A stretch of DNA of 64,000 nt from Hyperoodon ampullatus. Lineage: Eukaryota; Chordata; Mammalia; Artiodactyla; Ziphiidae. Under the pieces are notes generated by a model that ran no database searches, had not been told where the DNA came from, and was given only the letters and a program-made list of their open reading frames with translations. Positions 1-12,860 of this stretch are shown here, piece after piece (the first letter of the stretch is position 1; every line of letters begins with the position of its first letter). The position numbers and the translations under genes were made by a program. The stretch spans positions 186,001 to 250,000 of the forward strand of contig CATKHW010000059.1 in assembly GCA_949752795.1 (NCBI GenBank). Reading direction: 5' to 3'.

Positions 1-1620
1 ATGAACCTTGGAATGACCCTATCTACAACAACAGCTGGATGTGGCATAAGGCTGTTCAACTGGGACTGAGAGGATTGGTGAGATTGGGTGAGAAAATGCA
101 GATGCTTTAAAGCAATAATGCCTGCAACTGATTCCATGGTTCCCAACTCTCCAGGTAGAAGGGAATATCACTACAGTTATAACATGTATGGGAAACCTAG
201 AGAATGGACACCCTCTGATGGTGAAAGGTTTCTAAAACTCTACTAATTTTTTTCTCTCCATGTGCTCCAGCTTGACATTCTAACTGCTTTAATATCAATC
301 TTCCAACTTGGAGAGTCAGCCCCTATAACCTCCTGGTTCGCACAGTTGGCCCATTGTGCAGAGGATATAAGGGAAGAGGGAGAACCAATGAGAGAGTAGC
401 TGTAGGCATTTGAACGGCCACATGTAACTCTAATTTCCCGTCAAGAAGAAGAATTAACCAAACTCTCAGCCTGCCACACCCCCATAACTAGTATAGGTCC
501 TGAAACAAAATTGTGGGTTTGCAGTCAGCTCACAAAAACACAAGTTGAAAAATGGAGCTCAGGGGCACAGCAATTCACTAACTTGCAGAGTTATACAGGT
601 CTACTCTCTTCCAAAAATCTGTTGAGGAAAAGCCATGAGGCGGACTTGAAAATGAGGGAGATTTGCACGAAACAGATTTCCAGAAGTACATTGGAATCGC
701 CTTTAAACACAGGAAAAGCATCACAACTTGGACAATTATGGAATTGTCCATAAAGGGCGCATGCGTTTTCTCCTGAATATATTCAGGAGAAAACGCATAC
801 ACCCATTTTGGCCAACCAAGCAACCGCACAATGCAAATCTGCACTACAAAGAAGTATCAATTCAAACCAGTCAAAAGGGATATCCGTAAAATGTGTAAAA
901 ACCAGAAAGGCAAGAGGGGCTCTGGAGAACAGGGAGCCTTGTTATGCTGATGGGTGGGATGTATATTGCCAACAGCCACTCTGGAGGAGTGCATTGTGTT
1001 CCCTAAAATAATTAAACAACAGAGCTTCACAACTTAAGGCACTTCCAGTCATGGGAATATACCTTGGGGAAATTGAAAATCAATAAGACACAGGCAACCC
1101 AAAATATAGGGCAGCACTTCTTACAAGAACCTCGACTTCGGGACACCTTAAATATTCCAGGAAAGACAAAAATAGTAAAGAAATTGTGGTACATACGTAC
1201 GATGGAATATCGCTCAGCCATGAAATCAATGTCATAAGGCCAGTAGCAGCATAATGAGTGGATTCATGTACGATGATTCTAACTGAAATAAGTCACACAG
1301 AAAAAGAAACTTATCATAAGATATCACTTATGAAGGTCTTGTAAACATAGCTACACATGAACTGAATTAGGAAAGAGAAGAGTCTCACATTTAGAAAACA
1401 CTCTTATGCCTGCTCAAGAGGAAAGGAGAGGTGGGGTGATGCATAAAACCAGAGTTTGATATTAGCACAGGTACGGTTGCATAATCCAAATACAAAATAG
1501 ACAAGACCTACTCTTTCCTCACTGAACGGGGCTCAACACCCCTATTCCCCGCAGAGTAGTATATCTGACTAGTAAGAATCTTAAAACCTATGTATTGATA
1601 TGTCTCCGTAAGGGAATCAA
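1..1620 (+). repeat. satA unit, 5' incomplete
   Basis: First satA unit, entering the window about 110 bases into the unit (phase taken from the GTGTGTCTAGACTGG-like junction). The palindrome is at 755-804, centred at 779.5, with two mismatches in 25-base arms. This unit belongs to a distinct subfamily: it has CAATTATGGAATTGTCC before the palindrome and CCAACCAAGCAACCGCAC after it. The same variants occur in the units at 41921 and 43659 but not in the neighbour at 1621. Short open frames here are not conserved as proteins. Confidence 0.9.
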
Positions 1621-3355
1621 GTGTCTCTAGACTGGCATAAACATGGCAGCGAGAATCAGCTCAAACCCACTATAAAAAGGAATTTCAAAAACAAAAAAAA
1701 AACTGGGAAATTCTTTACAATTCCTTCAGGGCCTCTGATGAAACCTGGAATGACCCTATCTACTACGACAGCTGGATGTGGCATAAGGCTGGACACTTGG
1801 GACTGAGAGGATTGGTGAGATTGGGTGAGCAAATGCAGACCCTTTAAAGCTATAATACATGGCACCCATTCCATGGGTCCCAACTCTCCAGGTTGAAGGG
1901 AATATTACTACAGTTATAACATGTACGGGAAACCTAGAGAACGGACACACTGTGAATACGAAAGGTTTCTAAAACTCAACGAATAGTCCCTCTCCTGGTG
2001 CACCGGTTTGACTTTCCATCTGCTTTACTATCAACCTCCCAACGTGGAGAGATAGCCCCTTTAACCTCCTGGTTTGCACAGGTTGCCAATTTGGCAGAGG
2101 ATGAAAGGGAAGAGGGAAACCAATGAGAGAGTAGCTGTTAGGCATGTGGACAGTCACATTTCACTCTAATTTCCAGGCAGGAAGAAGAATTAACCAATAT
2201 CTCAGCCCCCAACCGGGAACCAGCATAGGTCCTGAACCAAAATGTTGGACTTGCGGTCAGCTCACCAAAAACGATTTGAAAAATGGAGCTCAGGGCCACA
2301 GCAATTCACAAACTGGCTGAGTAATAAAGGACAACTATCGTCCAAAAATCTGTTGAGGGAAGGCAACGAGGCGGACTTGAAAGCGAGGCAGAATAGCAGG
2401 AAACAGATTTCAAGAGGTACGTTGGAATCACCTTTAAAGCACAGGAAGATGGGCACAACTTCGACAATGATGCACTTGCCCAAAAAGGGCGTATGCGTTT
2501 TCTCCTGAATATATTCAGGAGAAAACACATACGCCCTTTTTGGCCAAGCAAGCAAGCGGGCAATGCAAATCTGCACTACAAAGAAGTATCACTTCCCACC
2601 GGTCAAAAGGGACATCCACAAAATGTGTAAAAACCAGAAAGGCAAGACAGGCCCTGGAGAACAGGGAGCCTTGTTATGCTGATGGGCGGGATGTAAATTG
2701 CCAACTGCCTCTCTGGAGGAGTACATTGTGTTCCCTAAAACAAGTAAAGAACAGAGCTACAGAGCCAAGGGCACTTCCAGTGTAGGGAATATACCTTAGG
2801 AAAACTGAAAATCAATAAGGCAGAGCCACCCCAAAACTTAGGGCGGCACTGCTTACAAGGACCTCAACTTGGGTACACCTTAAATATCCCAGGAAAGATA
2901 AACTTGGTTCAAAAAATTGTGGTACTTACGTACGATGGAATATCCCTCAGCCATGAAATAAATGTCATAAGACCAGTAGCAGCAAAATGGGTGGTTTCAG
3001 GTACGATGATTCTAAGTGAAATAAGTCACACAGAAAAAGAAACTTATCATAAGATATCACTTATGAAGATCCTGTAAACATGGCTACACTTGAACTGAGT
3101 TAGGAAATAGAACAGTGTCTCATATTTAGCAAACACACTTATGCCTGCTTAAGGGCAAGGAGAGGTGGGGTGATGCATAAAACCAGAGTTTGATATAAGC
3201 ACAGGTACCGTTCCAGAAACCAACTAAGAAATAGACAAGACCTACACCTTCCTCAGTGAAAGGGACTCAAAACCCCATATTTCCCACAGAGGAATATATC
3301 TGAGTAGTAAGAAAATTAAAACCTATGTATTGATATGTCTCCTTAAGTGAATCAA
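1621..3355 (+). repeat. satA unit (1735 bp)
   Basis: Complete satA unit of the main subfamily. The palindrome centre is at 2511.5, and the arms are nearly complete with a few mismatches (right arm AACACATACG). It starts with the GTGTCTCTAGACTGG variant of the unit junction. The second half, from about 2290, aligns by eye to a degenerate L1 ORF2 3' end. Confidence 0.92.
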
Positions 3356-5094
3356 GTGTGTCTAGACTGGCATAAACATGGCAGCGAGAATCAGCTCAAA
3401 CCCACTATAAAAATGAATTTCAAAAACAAAACAAAAAAACTGGGAAATTATTTACAATTCCTTCAGGGTCTCAAATGAAACCTGGAATGACCCTATCTAC
3501 AACGACAGCTGGATGTGGCATAAGGCTGGACACTTGGGAATGAGATGATTGGTGAGATTGGGTGAGCAAATGCAGACCCTTTAAAGCACAAATGCCTGAC
3601 ACCCATTCCATGGGTCCCAACTCTCCAGGTTGAAGGTAATATTACTACAGCTATAACATGTACGGGAAACCTAGAGAACGGACACACTGTGAATACGAAA
3701 GGTTTCTAAAAGTCAACGAATAGTCCCTCTCCTGGTGCTCCTGTTTGGCTTTCCATCTGCTTTACTATCAACCTCCCAACTTGGAGAGACAGCCCCTTTA
3801 ACCTCCTGGTTCGCACAGGTTGCCAATTTGGCAGAGGATGAAAGGGAAGAGGGAGAACCAATGAGAGAGTAGCTGTTAGGCATTTGGACGGGCACATATC
3901 ACTGTAATTTCCTGGCAGGAAGAAGAATTAACCAAAGACTCAGCCACCCACCGGGAACCAGTATACGACCTGAACCAAAATTTTGGACTTGCAGTCAGCT
4001 CATAAAAAACGAGTTGAAAAATGGAGCTCAGGGGCACAGCAATTCACAAACTGGCCGAGTAATAAAGGACAACTATCGTCCAAAAATCTGTTGAGGGAAG
4101 GCAACGAGGCGGACTTGAAAGCGAGGCAGAATAGCAGGAAACAGATTTCAAGAAGTACCTTGGAATCGCCTTTAAAGCACAGGAAGAGGGGCACAACTTC
4201 GACAATGATGCCCTTGGCCCAAAAGGGCGTATGCGTTTTCTCCTGAATATATTCAGGAGAAAACACATACGCCCTTTTGGGCCAAGCAAGCAAGCGGGCA
4301 ATGCAAATCTGCACTACAAAGAAGTGTCACTTCCCACCGGTCAAAAGCGACATCCACAAAATGTGTAAAAACCAGAAAGGCAAGACAGGCCCTGGAGAAC
4401 AGGGAGCCTTGTTATGCTGATGGGCGGGATGTAAATTGCCAACTGCCTCTCTGTAGGAGTGCATTGTGTTCCCTAAAAGAAGTAAACAACAGAGCTACAG
4501 AGCCAAGGGCACCTCCAGTCTAGGGAATATACTTTGGGAAAACTGAAAATCAATAAGACACAGCCACCCCAATATTTAGGGCTGCACTGCTTACAAGATC
4601 CTCAACTTGGGTACACCATAAATATAACAGGTAAGATAAAAATGGTTCAAAAAATTGTGGTACTTACAAACGATGGAATATCCCTCAGCCATACAATCAA
4701 TGTCACAGGACCAGTAGCAGCAAAATGATTGGATTCAGGTACGATGATTCTAAGTGAAATAAGTCACACTGAAAAAGAAACTTATCATAAGATATCACTT
4801 ATGAAGTTCCTGTAAACATGGCTACACTTCAACTGAGTTAGGAAAGAGAACAGAGTCTCACATTTGGAAAACACTCTTATGCCTGCTTAAGGGGGAAGGA
4901 GAGGTGGGGTGATGCATAAAACCAGAGTTTGATATAAGCACAAGTACCGTTCCAAAAACCAACTATGGAATAGACAAGACCTAGACCTTCCTCAGTGAAA
5001 GGGACTCAAAACCACATATTTCCCACAGAGGAATATATCTGACTAGTAAGAATCTTAAAACCTATGTATTGATATGTCTCCGTAAGGGAATCAA
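3356..5094 (+). repeat. satA unit (1739 bp)
   Basis: Complete satA unit. Palindrome centre at 4249.5; the outer arm reads CCTTGGCCCAAAAGGGCG on the left and CGCCCTTTTGGGCCAAG on the right, so a change in one arm is matched in the other. That looks like compensation or gene conversion between arms. Confidence 0.92.
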
Positions 5095-6741
5095 GTGTGT
5101 CTAGGCTGGCATAAACATGGCAGCGAGAACCAGCTCAAACCCACTATAAAAAGTAATTTCAAAAACAAAACAAAACAAAAATGGAAATTCTTCACAATTC
5201 CTTCAGGGTCTCTGATGAAACCTGGACTGACCCAATCTACAAAGACAGCTGGATGTGGCATAAGTCTGGACACTTGGGACTGAGAGGATTGGTGAGATTC
5301 GGTGAGCCAATGCAGACCCTTTAAAGCAATAATGAATGGTACGCATTCCATGGTTCCCAACTCTTCAGCTTGAAGGGACTATTACTATAGATATAACATG
5401 TAAGGGAAAAATAGAGAATGGACACAGTGTGAATATGAAAGGTTTCTAAAACTCAACGAATAGTCCCTCTCCTGGTGCTCCGGTTTGATTTTCCAACTGC
5501 TTTTCTATCAATCTCCCAACTTGGAGAAACAGCCCCTTTAACCTCCTGGTTCGCACAGTTGCCAATTTGGCAGAGGATGAAAGGGAAGAGGGAGAACCAG
5601 TGAGAGAGTAGCTCTAAGGCATTTGGACGGGCACATGTCACTCTAATTTCCCAGCAGGAAGAAGAATTAACCAAAGTCTCAGCCCCCAACCGGGAACCAG
5701 TATAGGCCCTGAACCAAAATTTTGGACTTTCGGTGAGCTCACAAAAAACAAGTTGAAAAATGGAGCTCAGGGGCACAGCAATTCACAAACTGGCAGAGTA
5801 ATAAAGACAACTATTGTCCAAAAATCCGTTGAGGGAAGGCAACGACGTGGCCTTGAAAGCTAGGCAGAATAGCAAGAAACAGATTTCAAGTGGTACGGTG
5901 GAATTGACTTTAAAGCACAGGATGAGGGGCACAACTTCAACAATGATGCACTTGAGCAAAAAGTGCATATCCGTTTTCTCCTGAATATATTCAGGAGAAA
6001 ACGCATACGCCTTTTTTGGCCAAGCAAGCAAGCGGGAAATGCAAATCTGCACTACAAAGAAGTATCACTTCCCACTGTTCAAAAGGGATATCCACAAAAT
6101 GTGTAAAATCCAGAAAGGCAAGACCGGCCCCGGAGAACAGGGAGGCTTGTTTTGCTGATGGGCGGGATCTAAACTGCCAACTGCATCTCTGGAGGAGTGC
6201 ATTGTGTTCCCTAAACAAGTAAACAACTGAGCTACAGAGCCAAGGGCACTTCCAGTCTAGGGAATATACCTTGGGAAACCTGAAAATCAATAAGACAGAG
6301 CCACCCCAAAATTTAGGGCTGCACTGCCTACAAGAACCTCAACTTGGGTACACCTTAAATATCCCAGGAAATATAAAAATGGTTCAAAAAATTGTGGTAC
6401 TTCCGTACGATGGAATATCCCTCAGCCATGCAATCAATGGCATAAGACCAGTAGCAGCAAAATGAGTGGATTGAGGTATGATGCTTCTAAGTGAAACAAA
6501 TCACACAGAAAAAGAAACTTATATTAAGATATCACTTATGAAGATCCTGTAAACATGGCTACACTTGAACTCAGTTAAGAAAGAGAACAGAATCTCATCT
6601 TTGGAAAACACTCTGATGCCTGCTTAAGGGGGAATGAGAGGTGGGGTGATGCATAAAACAAGAGTTTGATATAAGCACAGGTACCGTTCCAAACACAAAC
6701 TATGGAATAGACAAGACCTACACCTTCGTCAGTGAAAGGGA
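5095..6741 (+). repeat. satA unit, 3' truncated at the B junction
   Basis: satA unit cut at about 6741, inside the sequence TCAGTGAAAGGGAC, where macrosatellite B begins. Palindrome centre 5987.5, with several mismatches in the left arm (AAGTGCATATCCG). It is more diverged than its neighbours, as expected for a unit at the edge of an array. Confidence 0.9.
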
Positions 6742-7073
6742 CCCGAGGCATCTGTGAGTAACCGTGAGCTGAGCCCCAGGCCAGCTGCTGCTGAACTTTT
6801 CCCACCCTTCCCAGGTAAAACACCTGAATATGTACAAGGGCTTGAAAGCTTAGAGGAAGGGCCGTGGAGCCACACCAGCGACAGCACGCAGGCCAACTTG
6901 GTGCCTACAGGCCAGCCAGGATGGTCCTGGCCCTGGGCGCTCTTCTGGAAGCTTTCCATTGCCATGCCTGAGATACCCCTCCTGTCCCTGCCCCCACTGA
7001 TTTTTCCTTCCTCACCTCTGTCCGGAGAGAAATTCCAGCGGAATGTATGGGTGACACATCCTCTTCTTTACAG

Positions 7074-7400
7074 GTGGAAGCCTGGCAACTCCTGCAGAAA
7101 GTCCAGCAGAGACCCACTCACACCGGGCCACCCACAAAGCCGTGGCCCCTCACTCCCTCCCAGCAGCATAGCCCCGAGACTGCTGACGGGACAGAGAATA
7201 TGGAGTCAGGCACAGCTTCAGGGGCTATTGCTGCCTGCAGCGCTGTTTATATTGACCTCAACCCAGGCACACCTGGGGAGGGCCGGCCGGCAGGGTCAGG
7301 CTACCCAGGTCAGCTAATCCTCAGCCCTCAGGGAATCACATTGTTGAAAATGGACCTCGCTAAGGCAGAATAGAAGCCAAGGAATAAAAGGACACAAAGC
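7074..7400 (+). pseudogene. Gene-like terminal exon in B copy 1 (open)
   Basis: A good 3' splice acceptor (CCTCTTCTTTACAG, ending at 7073) is followed by 99 open codons from GTG 7074 to a TAG at 7371-7373. An AATAAA polyadenylation signal lies 10 bases further on at 7383-7388. This is the grammar of a last coding exon. The reading begins VEAWQLLQKVQQ and ends LLKMDLAKAE. I do not recognise the family and assign no function. Copies 2-4 break the same frame with stops, so this is more likely a duplicated exon fragment that happens to stay open than a working gene. No upstream exon chain is visible between the satA junction and the acceptor. Confidence 0.35.
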
Positions 7401-7436
7401 CATTTGCAGCACCGTAGGTGTGTCTAGAGGTAATCA

Positions 7437-7845
7437 CGTGAATTGTAGTAAGTCAGAAAGTGAAAGACACATATCATATCATATCTCTTATAGGTGTGAC
7501 CGAAAAATGGATACCAGGGCAGATATTTCCACGGAGAAGGGCAATCACAGATTCATTCAACAAACTTATGGTTCACCAATGGAAAGGTGTGACGATTGGT
7601 TTCATTATGATATTGGGGTTAACAGACATATACAAACACAGGTGACATATATAATCACCAAAGACCTACAGAATACCAAGAGAAGACTACTCAACATTCT
7701 GTCATAAGGTACATGGGAAAAGGATCCCAGGAAGAACAGACATATGTGTATGTGTAAAAGAACCACATCTTCCACACCTACAACAAGCCAAGCATTGTAA
7801 TCAAAATTGCTGTAATAAAAAATAAAAAATTAAATTAAAAACACG
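7437..7845 (+). mobile_element. Old L1 3' end in B copy 1
   Basis: AGTAAGTCAGAAAGTGAAAG followed by an ATATCATATCATATCTCTTATA block is the end of L1 ORF2 and start of the 3'UTR as seen in cetartiodactyl L1s. It runs to an A-rich tail (AATAAAAAATAAAAAATTAAA) near 7842. Equivalent copies are at about 10167-10575, 12897-13305 and 15627-16035. It is more diverged than the second L1 in the same unit. A short open frame (7420-7707) is incidental. Confidence 0.75.
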
Positions 7846-8204
7846 AACAAGAAATAGTGAGACAAACTTGAGGGGCTTTCTCCTGGCACATTCCATTCTA
7901 AATTCCAATCTAGAACACGACTTCCATTGAGGCTCTGTTGCCCCAGTAACCAGATTTGGTAAGGGAGAACTGCTGCCACCTTGTGGCCGTTTCACACAAC
8001 AGCAGCTTTAATCCCAGCGCTAATGGTCAGTTGATATTCAAAATCATGGCAGGCCTGTAAATGACACCTGCCCTGAAAACAAATCCTGGGTTCATATATC
8101 GACCTAAAAATTCAAAGGACGTCCATATTTCAAAACGATAGTTTCAAAAGGCATATTTTACACACATTAGTGTTCTGCTTCTTTTTCTTTCTTTCTTTTT
8201 TGTT
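7846..8204. other. Unassigned segment of B unit
   Basis: About 360 bp between the two L1 pieces, repeated in every full copy. No coding frame above background and no repeat family I recognise. It ends in a pyrimidine tract with TTTCTTTCTTTC that borders the L1. Confidence 0.6.
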
Positions 8205-9160
8205 AAAAAAACGGGAATGGCAAAATGCTTCCCTCAGAATGGGCGAAAATATTTGCAAACGAATCAATGGACAAAGGTTTAATCTCCAATATATATAAAG
8301 AGCTCATGCAGCTTAATATTAAAAAAAAGAAAACAACCCAATACAAAAATGGGCAGAAGATCTAAAGAGACGTTTCTTCAAAGAAGACACAGAGATGGCC
8401 AAGACGCACATGAAAAGCTGCTCAACATCACTAATTATTAGAGAAATGCACATCAAAACTAAAATGAGGTATTACCTCACACCTGTTAGAATCGGCATCA
8501 TCAGAAAATCTACAAACAACGAATTCTGGGGAGGGTGTGGACAACAGGATTCCTCTTCCACTAGTGGTGGAAATGTAAATTGATACAGTCACGATGGAGA
8601 ACAGTATGGAGTTTCCTTAAAAAAACTAGAAATAGAATTACCATATGATCCAGCAATCCCACTTCTGGGCATATACCCAGAGAAAACCATAAATCAAAAA
8701 GGCACATTCACCACAATGCTCATTTCAGCACTATTTACAATAGCCAGGTAATGGAAGCTACCTAAATACCCAGAGACAGACGAATGGATAAAGATGTGGT
8801 ACATATATAAAATGGAATGTTACTCAGCCATAAGAAGGAATGAAACTGGGTCATTTGTAGAGACGTCGATGGATCTAGAGACTGTCATACAGAATGAAGT
8901 AAGTCAGAAAGAGAAAAACAAATATTGTATATTAATGCATATATATGGAACCTAGAAAAATGGTACAGATGAACTCGTTTGCAGGGAAGTAATAGAGACA
9001 CAGAGGTAGAGAATACACGTATGGACACCAAGTGTGGGAAGCCATGGGATTGTGCGGGTGGGATGAGTTGGGAGATTGGGATTGACCTGTATACATGTAT
9101 ATGCATAAAATACATAAATAATAATAACCTGCTATATAAAAAAATAAATAAAATTAAATT
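8205..9160 (+). mobile_element. 5'-truncated L1 3' end in B copy 1
   Basis: Runs from the L1 ORF2 C-terminal region (GAAAATATTTGCAAACGAAT, then GGGCAGAAGATCTAAAGAGA) through CCAGCAATCCCACTTCTGGG and TACTCAGCCATAAGAAGGAA to the 3'UTR (TTGGGAGATTGGGATTGAC) and an A-rich tail. Frames are broken and no endonuclease or RT core is present. The 5' boundary is uncertain by about 30 bases. Clearly an L1 of cetartiodactyl type. Confidence 0.9.
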
Positions 9161-9473
9161 TCAAAATTTTGAAAAATCAAATTTTAAAATAAAACAGAAA
9201 AAAGTTCTTCACATTCACACAGATGTATTATATGTATGAATTATTTCCATGCTTATATCTATAAATACATAAAAGAGGAATAAAATCTAACTTGAACCAA
9301 AAAAGAAAAAAAAAACTGAACCCTCCAGTTAGACAGAGGAAAACCCTATCAGGGCACTTGCTCCAGGAGTAAACACTTCTGAAATTGGTCGGAGGTGGGG
9401 AATCATCTCCCATAGAGCCAGCAGCCCACTCCTATGCAAGGAGCGTCCTCATTGCAAAGCGGGGGGCCATGCC
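9161..9473. other. AT-rich linker and closing segment of B unit
   Basis: Poly-A-rich linker after the L1 tail, then a more balanced 180 bp ending at the next GAGGCATCTG start. Present in all four full copies. Nothing recognisable. Confidence 0.6.
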
Positions 9474-9803
9474 GAGGCATCTGTGAGTAATGGTGAGCTG
9501 AGCCCCAGGCCAGCTGCTGTTGAACTTTTCCCACCCTTCCCAGGTAAAACACCTGAATATGTACAAGGGCTTGAAAGCCTAGAGGAAGGGGAGTGGAGCC
9601 ACACCAGCGACAGCACGCAGGCCAACTTGGTGCCTGCAGGCCAGCCAGGATGGTCCTGGCCCTGGGTGCTCTTCTGGAAGCTTTCCATTGCCATGCCTGA
9701 GATACCCCTCCTGTCCCGGCACCCACTGCTTTTTTCCTTCCTCACCTCTAACCGGAGAGAAATTCCAGCGGAAGGTATGGGTGCCACAACCTCTTCTTTA
9801 CAG

Positions 9804-10130
9804 GTGGAAGCCTGGCAACTCCTGCAGAAAGTCCAGCAGAGACCCACTCACACGGGGCCACCCACAAAGCCGTGACCCCTCACTCCCTCCCACCAGCACA
9901 GCCCCGAGACTGCTGACTGGGCAGAGAATATGGAGTCAGGCACAGCTTCAGGGGCTATTGCTGCCTGCAGCGCTGTTTATATTGACCTCAACACAGGCAC
10001 ACCTGGGGAGGGCCGGCCGGCAGGGTCAGGCTACCCAGGTCAGCTAATCCTCAGCCCTCAGGGAATCACATTGTTGAAAATGGACCTCGCTAAGGCAGAA
10101 TAGAAGCCAAGGAATAAAAGGACACAAAGC
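9804..10130 (+). pseudogene. Gene-like terminal exon in B copy 2 (stop codon)
   Basis: Same acceptor and AATAAA (10113-10118) as copy 1. TGG has become TGA at 9873-9875, ending the frame after 23 codons. Confidence 0.35.
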
Positions 10131-10934
10131 CATTTGCAGCACCGTAGGTGTGTCTAGAGGTAATCACGTGAATTGTAGTAAGTCAGAAAGTGAAAGACAC
10201 ATATCATATCATATCTCTTATAGGTGTGACCGAAAAATGGATACCAGGGCAGATATTTCCACGGAGAAGGGCAATCACAGATTCATTCAACAAACTTATG
10301 GTTCACCAATGGAAAGGTGTGACGATTGGTTTCATTATGATATTGGGGTTAACAGACATATACAAACACAGGTGACATATATAATCACCAAAGACCTACA
10401 GAATACCAAGAGAAGACTACTCAACATTCTGTCATAAGGTACATGGGAAAAGGATCCCAGGAAGAACAGACATATGTGTATGTGTAAAAGAACCACATCT
10501 TCCACACCTACAACAAGCCAAGCATTGTAATCAAAATTGCTGTAATAAAAAATAAAAAATTAAATTAAAAACACGAACAAGAAATAGTGAGACAAACTTG
10601 AGGGGCTTTCTCCTGGCACATTCCATTCTAAATTCCAATCTAGAACACGACTTCCATTGAGGCTCTGTTGCCCCAGTAACCAGATTTGGTAAGGGAGAAC
10701 TGCTGCCACCTTGTGGCCGTTTCACACAACAGCAGCTTTAATCCCAGCGCTAATGGTCAGTTGATATTCAAAATCATGGCAGGCCTGTAAATGACACCTG
10801 CCCTGAAAACAAATCCTGGGTTCATATATCGACCTAAAAATTCAAAGGACGTCCATATTTCAAAACGATAGTTTCAAAAGGCATATTTTACACACATTAG
10901 TGTTCTGCTTCTTTTTCTTTCTTTCTTTTTTGTT

Positions 10935-11890
10935 AAAAAAACGGGAATGGCAAAATGCTTCCCTCAGAATGGGCGAAAATATTTGCAAACGAATCAATGG
11001 ACAAAGGTTTAATCTCCAATATATATAAAGAGCTCATGCAGCTTAATATTAAAAAAAAGAAAACAACCCAATACAAAAATGGGCAGAAGATCTAAAGAGA
11101 CGTTTCTTCAAAGAAGACACAGAGATGGCCAAGACGCACATGAAAAGCTGCTCAACATCACTAATTATTAGAGAAATGCACATCAAAACTAAAATGAGGT
11201 ATTACCTCACACCTGTTAGAATCGGCATCATCAGAAAATCTACAAACAACGAATTCTGGGGAGGGTGTGGACAACAGGATTCCTCTTCCACTAGTGGTGG
11301 AAATGTAAATTGATACAGTCACGATGGAGAACAGTATGGAGTTTCCTTAAAAAAACTAGAAATAGAATTACCATATGATCCAGCAATCCCACTTCTGGGC
11401 ATATACCCAGAGAAAACCATAAATCAAAAAGGCACATTCACCACAATGCTCATTTCAGCACTATTTACAATAGCCAGGTAATGGAAGCTACCTAAATACC
11501 CAGAGACAGACGAATGGATAAAGATGTGGTACATATATAAAATGGAATGTTACTCAGCCATAAGAAGGAATGAAACTGGGTCATTTGTAGAGACGTCGAT
11601 GGATCTAGAGACTGTCATACAGAATGAAGTAAGTCAGAAAGAGAAAAACAAATATTGTATATTAATGCATATATATGGAACCTAGAAAAATGGTACAGAT
11701 GAACTCGTTTGCAGGGAAGTAATAGAGACACAGAGGTAGAGAATACACGTATGGACACCAAGTGTGGGAAGCCATGGGATTGTGCGGGTGGGATGAGTTG
11801 GGAGATTGGGATTGACCTGTATACATGTATATGCATAAAATACATAAATAATAATAACCTGCTATATAAAAAAATAAATAAAATTAAATT
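10935..11890 (+). mobile_element. 5'-truncated L1 3' end in B copy 2
   Basis: Same insertion as in copy 1, carried by the tandem duplication; no difference seen. Confidence 0.9.
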
Positions 11891-12533
11891 TCAAAATTTT
11901 GAAAAATCAAATTTTAAAATAAAACAGAAAAAAGTTCTTCACATTCACACAGATGTATTATATGTATGAATTATTTCCATGCTTATATCTATAAATACAT
12001 AAAAGAGGAATAAAATCTAACTTGAACCAAAAAAGAAAAAAAAAACTGAACCCTCCAGTTAGACAGAGGAAAACCCTATCAGGGCACTTGCTCCAGGAGT
12101 AAACACTTCTGAAATTGGTCGGAGGTGGGGAATCATCTCCCATAGAGCCAGCAGCCCACTCCTATGCAAGGAGCGTCCTCATTGCAAAGCGGGGGGCCAT
12201 GCCGAGGCATCTGTGAGTAATGGTGAGCTGAGCCCCAGGCCAGCTGCTGTTGAACTTTTCCCACCCTTCCCAGGTAAAACACCTGAATATGTACAAGGGC
12301 TTGAAAGCCTAGAGGAAGGGGAGTGGAGCCACACCAGCGACAGCACGCAGGCCAACTTGGTGCCTGCAGGCCAGCCAGGATGGTCCTGGCCCTGGGTGCT
12401 CTTCTGGAAGCTTTCCATTGCCATGCCTGAGATACCCCTCCTGTCCCGGCACCCACTGCTTTTTTCCTTCCTCACCTCTAACCGGAGAGAAATTCCAGCG
12501 GAAGGTATGGGTGCCACAACCTCTTCTTTACAG

Positions 12534-12860
12534 GTGGAAGCCTGGCAACTCCTGCAGAAAGTCCAGCAGAGACCCACTCACACGGGGCCACCCACAAAGC
12601 CGTGACCCCTCACTCCCTCCCACCAGCACAGCCCCGAGACTGCTGACTGGGCAGAGAATATGGAGTCAGGCACAGCTTCAGGGGCTATTGCTGCCTGCAG
12701 CGCTGTTTATATTGACCTCAACACAGGCACACCTGGGGAGGGCCGGCCGGCAGGGTCAGGCTACCCAGGTCAGCTAATCCTCAGCCCTCAGGGAATCACA
12801 TTGTTGAAAATGGACCTCGCTAAGGCAGAATAGAAGCCAAGGAATAAAAGGACACAATGC
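12534..12860 (+). pseudogene. Gene-like terminal exon in B copy 3 (stop codon)
   Basis: Carries the same TGG-to-TGA change as copy 2, at 12603-12605, showing that the break was copied by the tandem duplication. AATAAA is at 12843-12848. Confidence 0.35.

Larger units (their letters stand above)
6745..9473 (+). repeat. Macrosatellite B, copy 1 (2729 bp)
   Basis: First of four head-to-tail copies of a composite repeat, phased at the GAGGCATCTGTGAGTAA start. Order inside the copy: a GC-rich gene-like segment (6745-7400), an old L1 3' end (about 7437-7845), a stretch I do not recognise (7846-8204) with a CTTTTTCTTTCTTTC tract, a second L1 3' end (about 8205-9160), then an AT-rich linker and a closing segment (9161-9473). 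From 7264 onward it matches copy 2 with no difference seen. Confidence 0.95.
9474..12203 (+). repeat. Macrosatellite B, copy 2 (2730 bp)
   Basis: Second copy, same internal order as copy 1. It is indistinguishable by eye from copy 1 after the first 520 bases, and from copy 3 over the early part of that unit. The gene-like exon has an in-frame stop at 9873-9875 where copy 1 has a tryptophan codon. Confidence 0.95.

Noticed and set aside
7420..7707. 95-codon frame conserved in four B copies
   Set aside because: It lies over an L1 3' end, and its conservation follows from tandem duplication.
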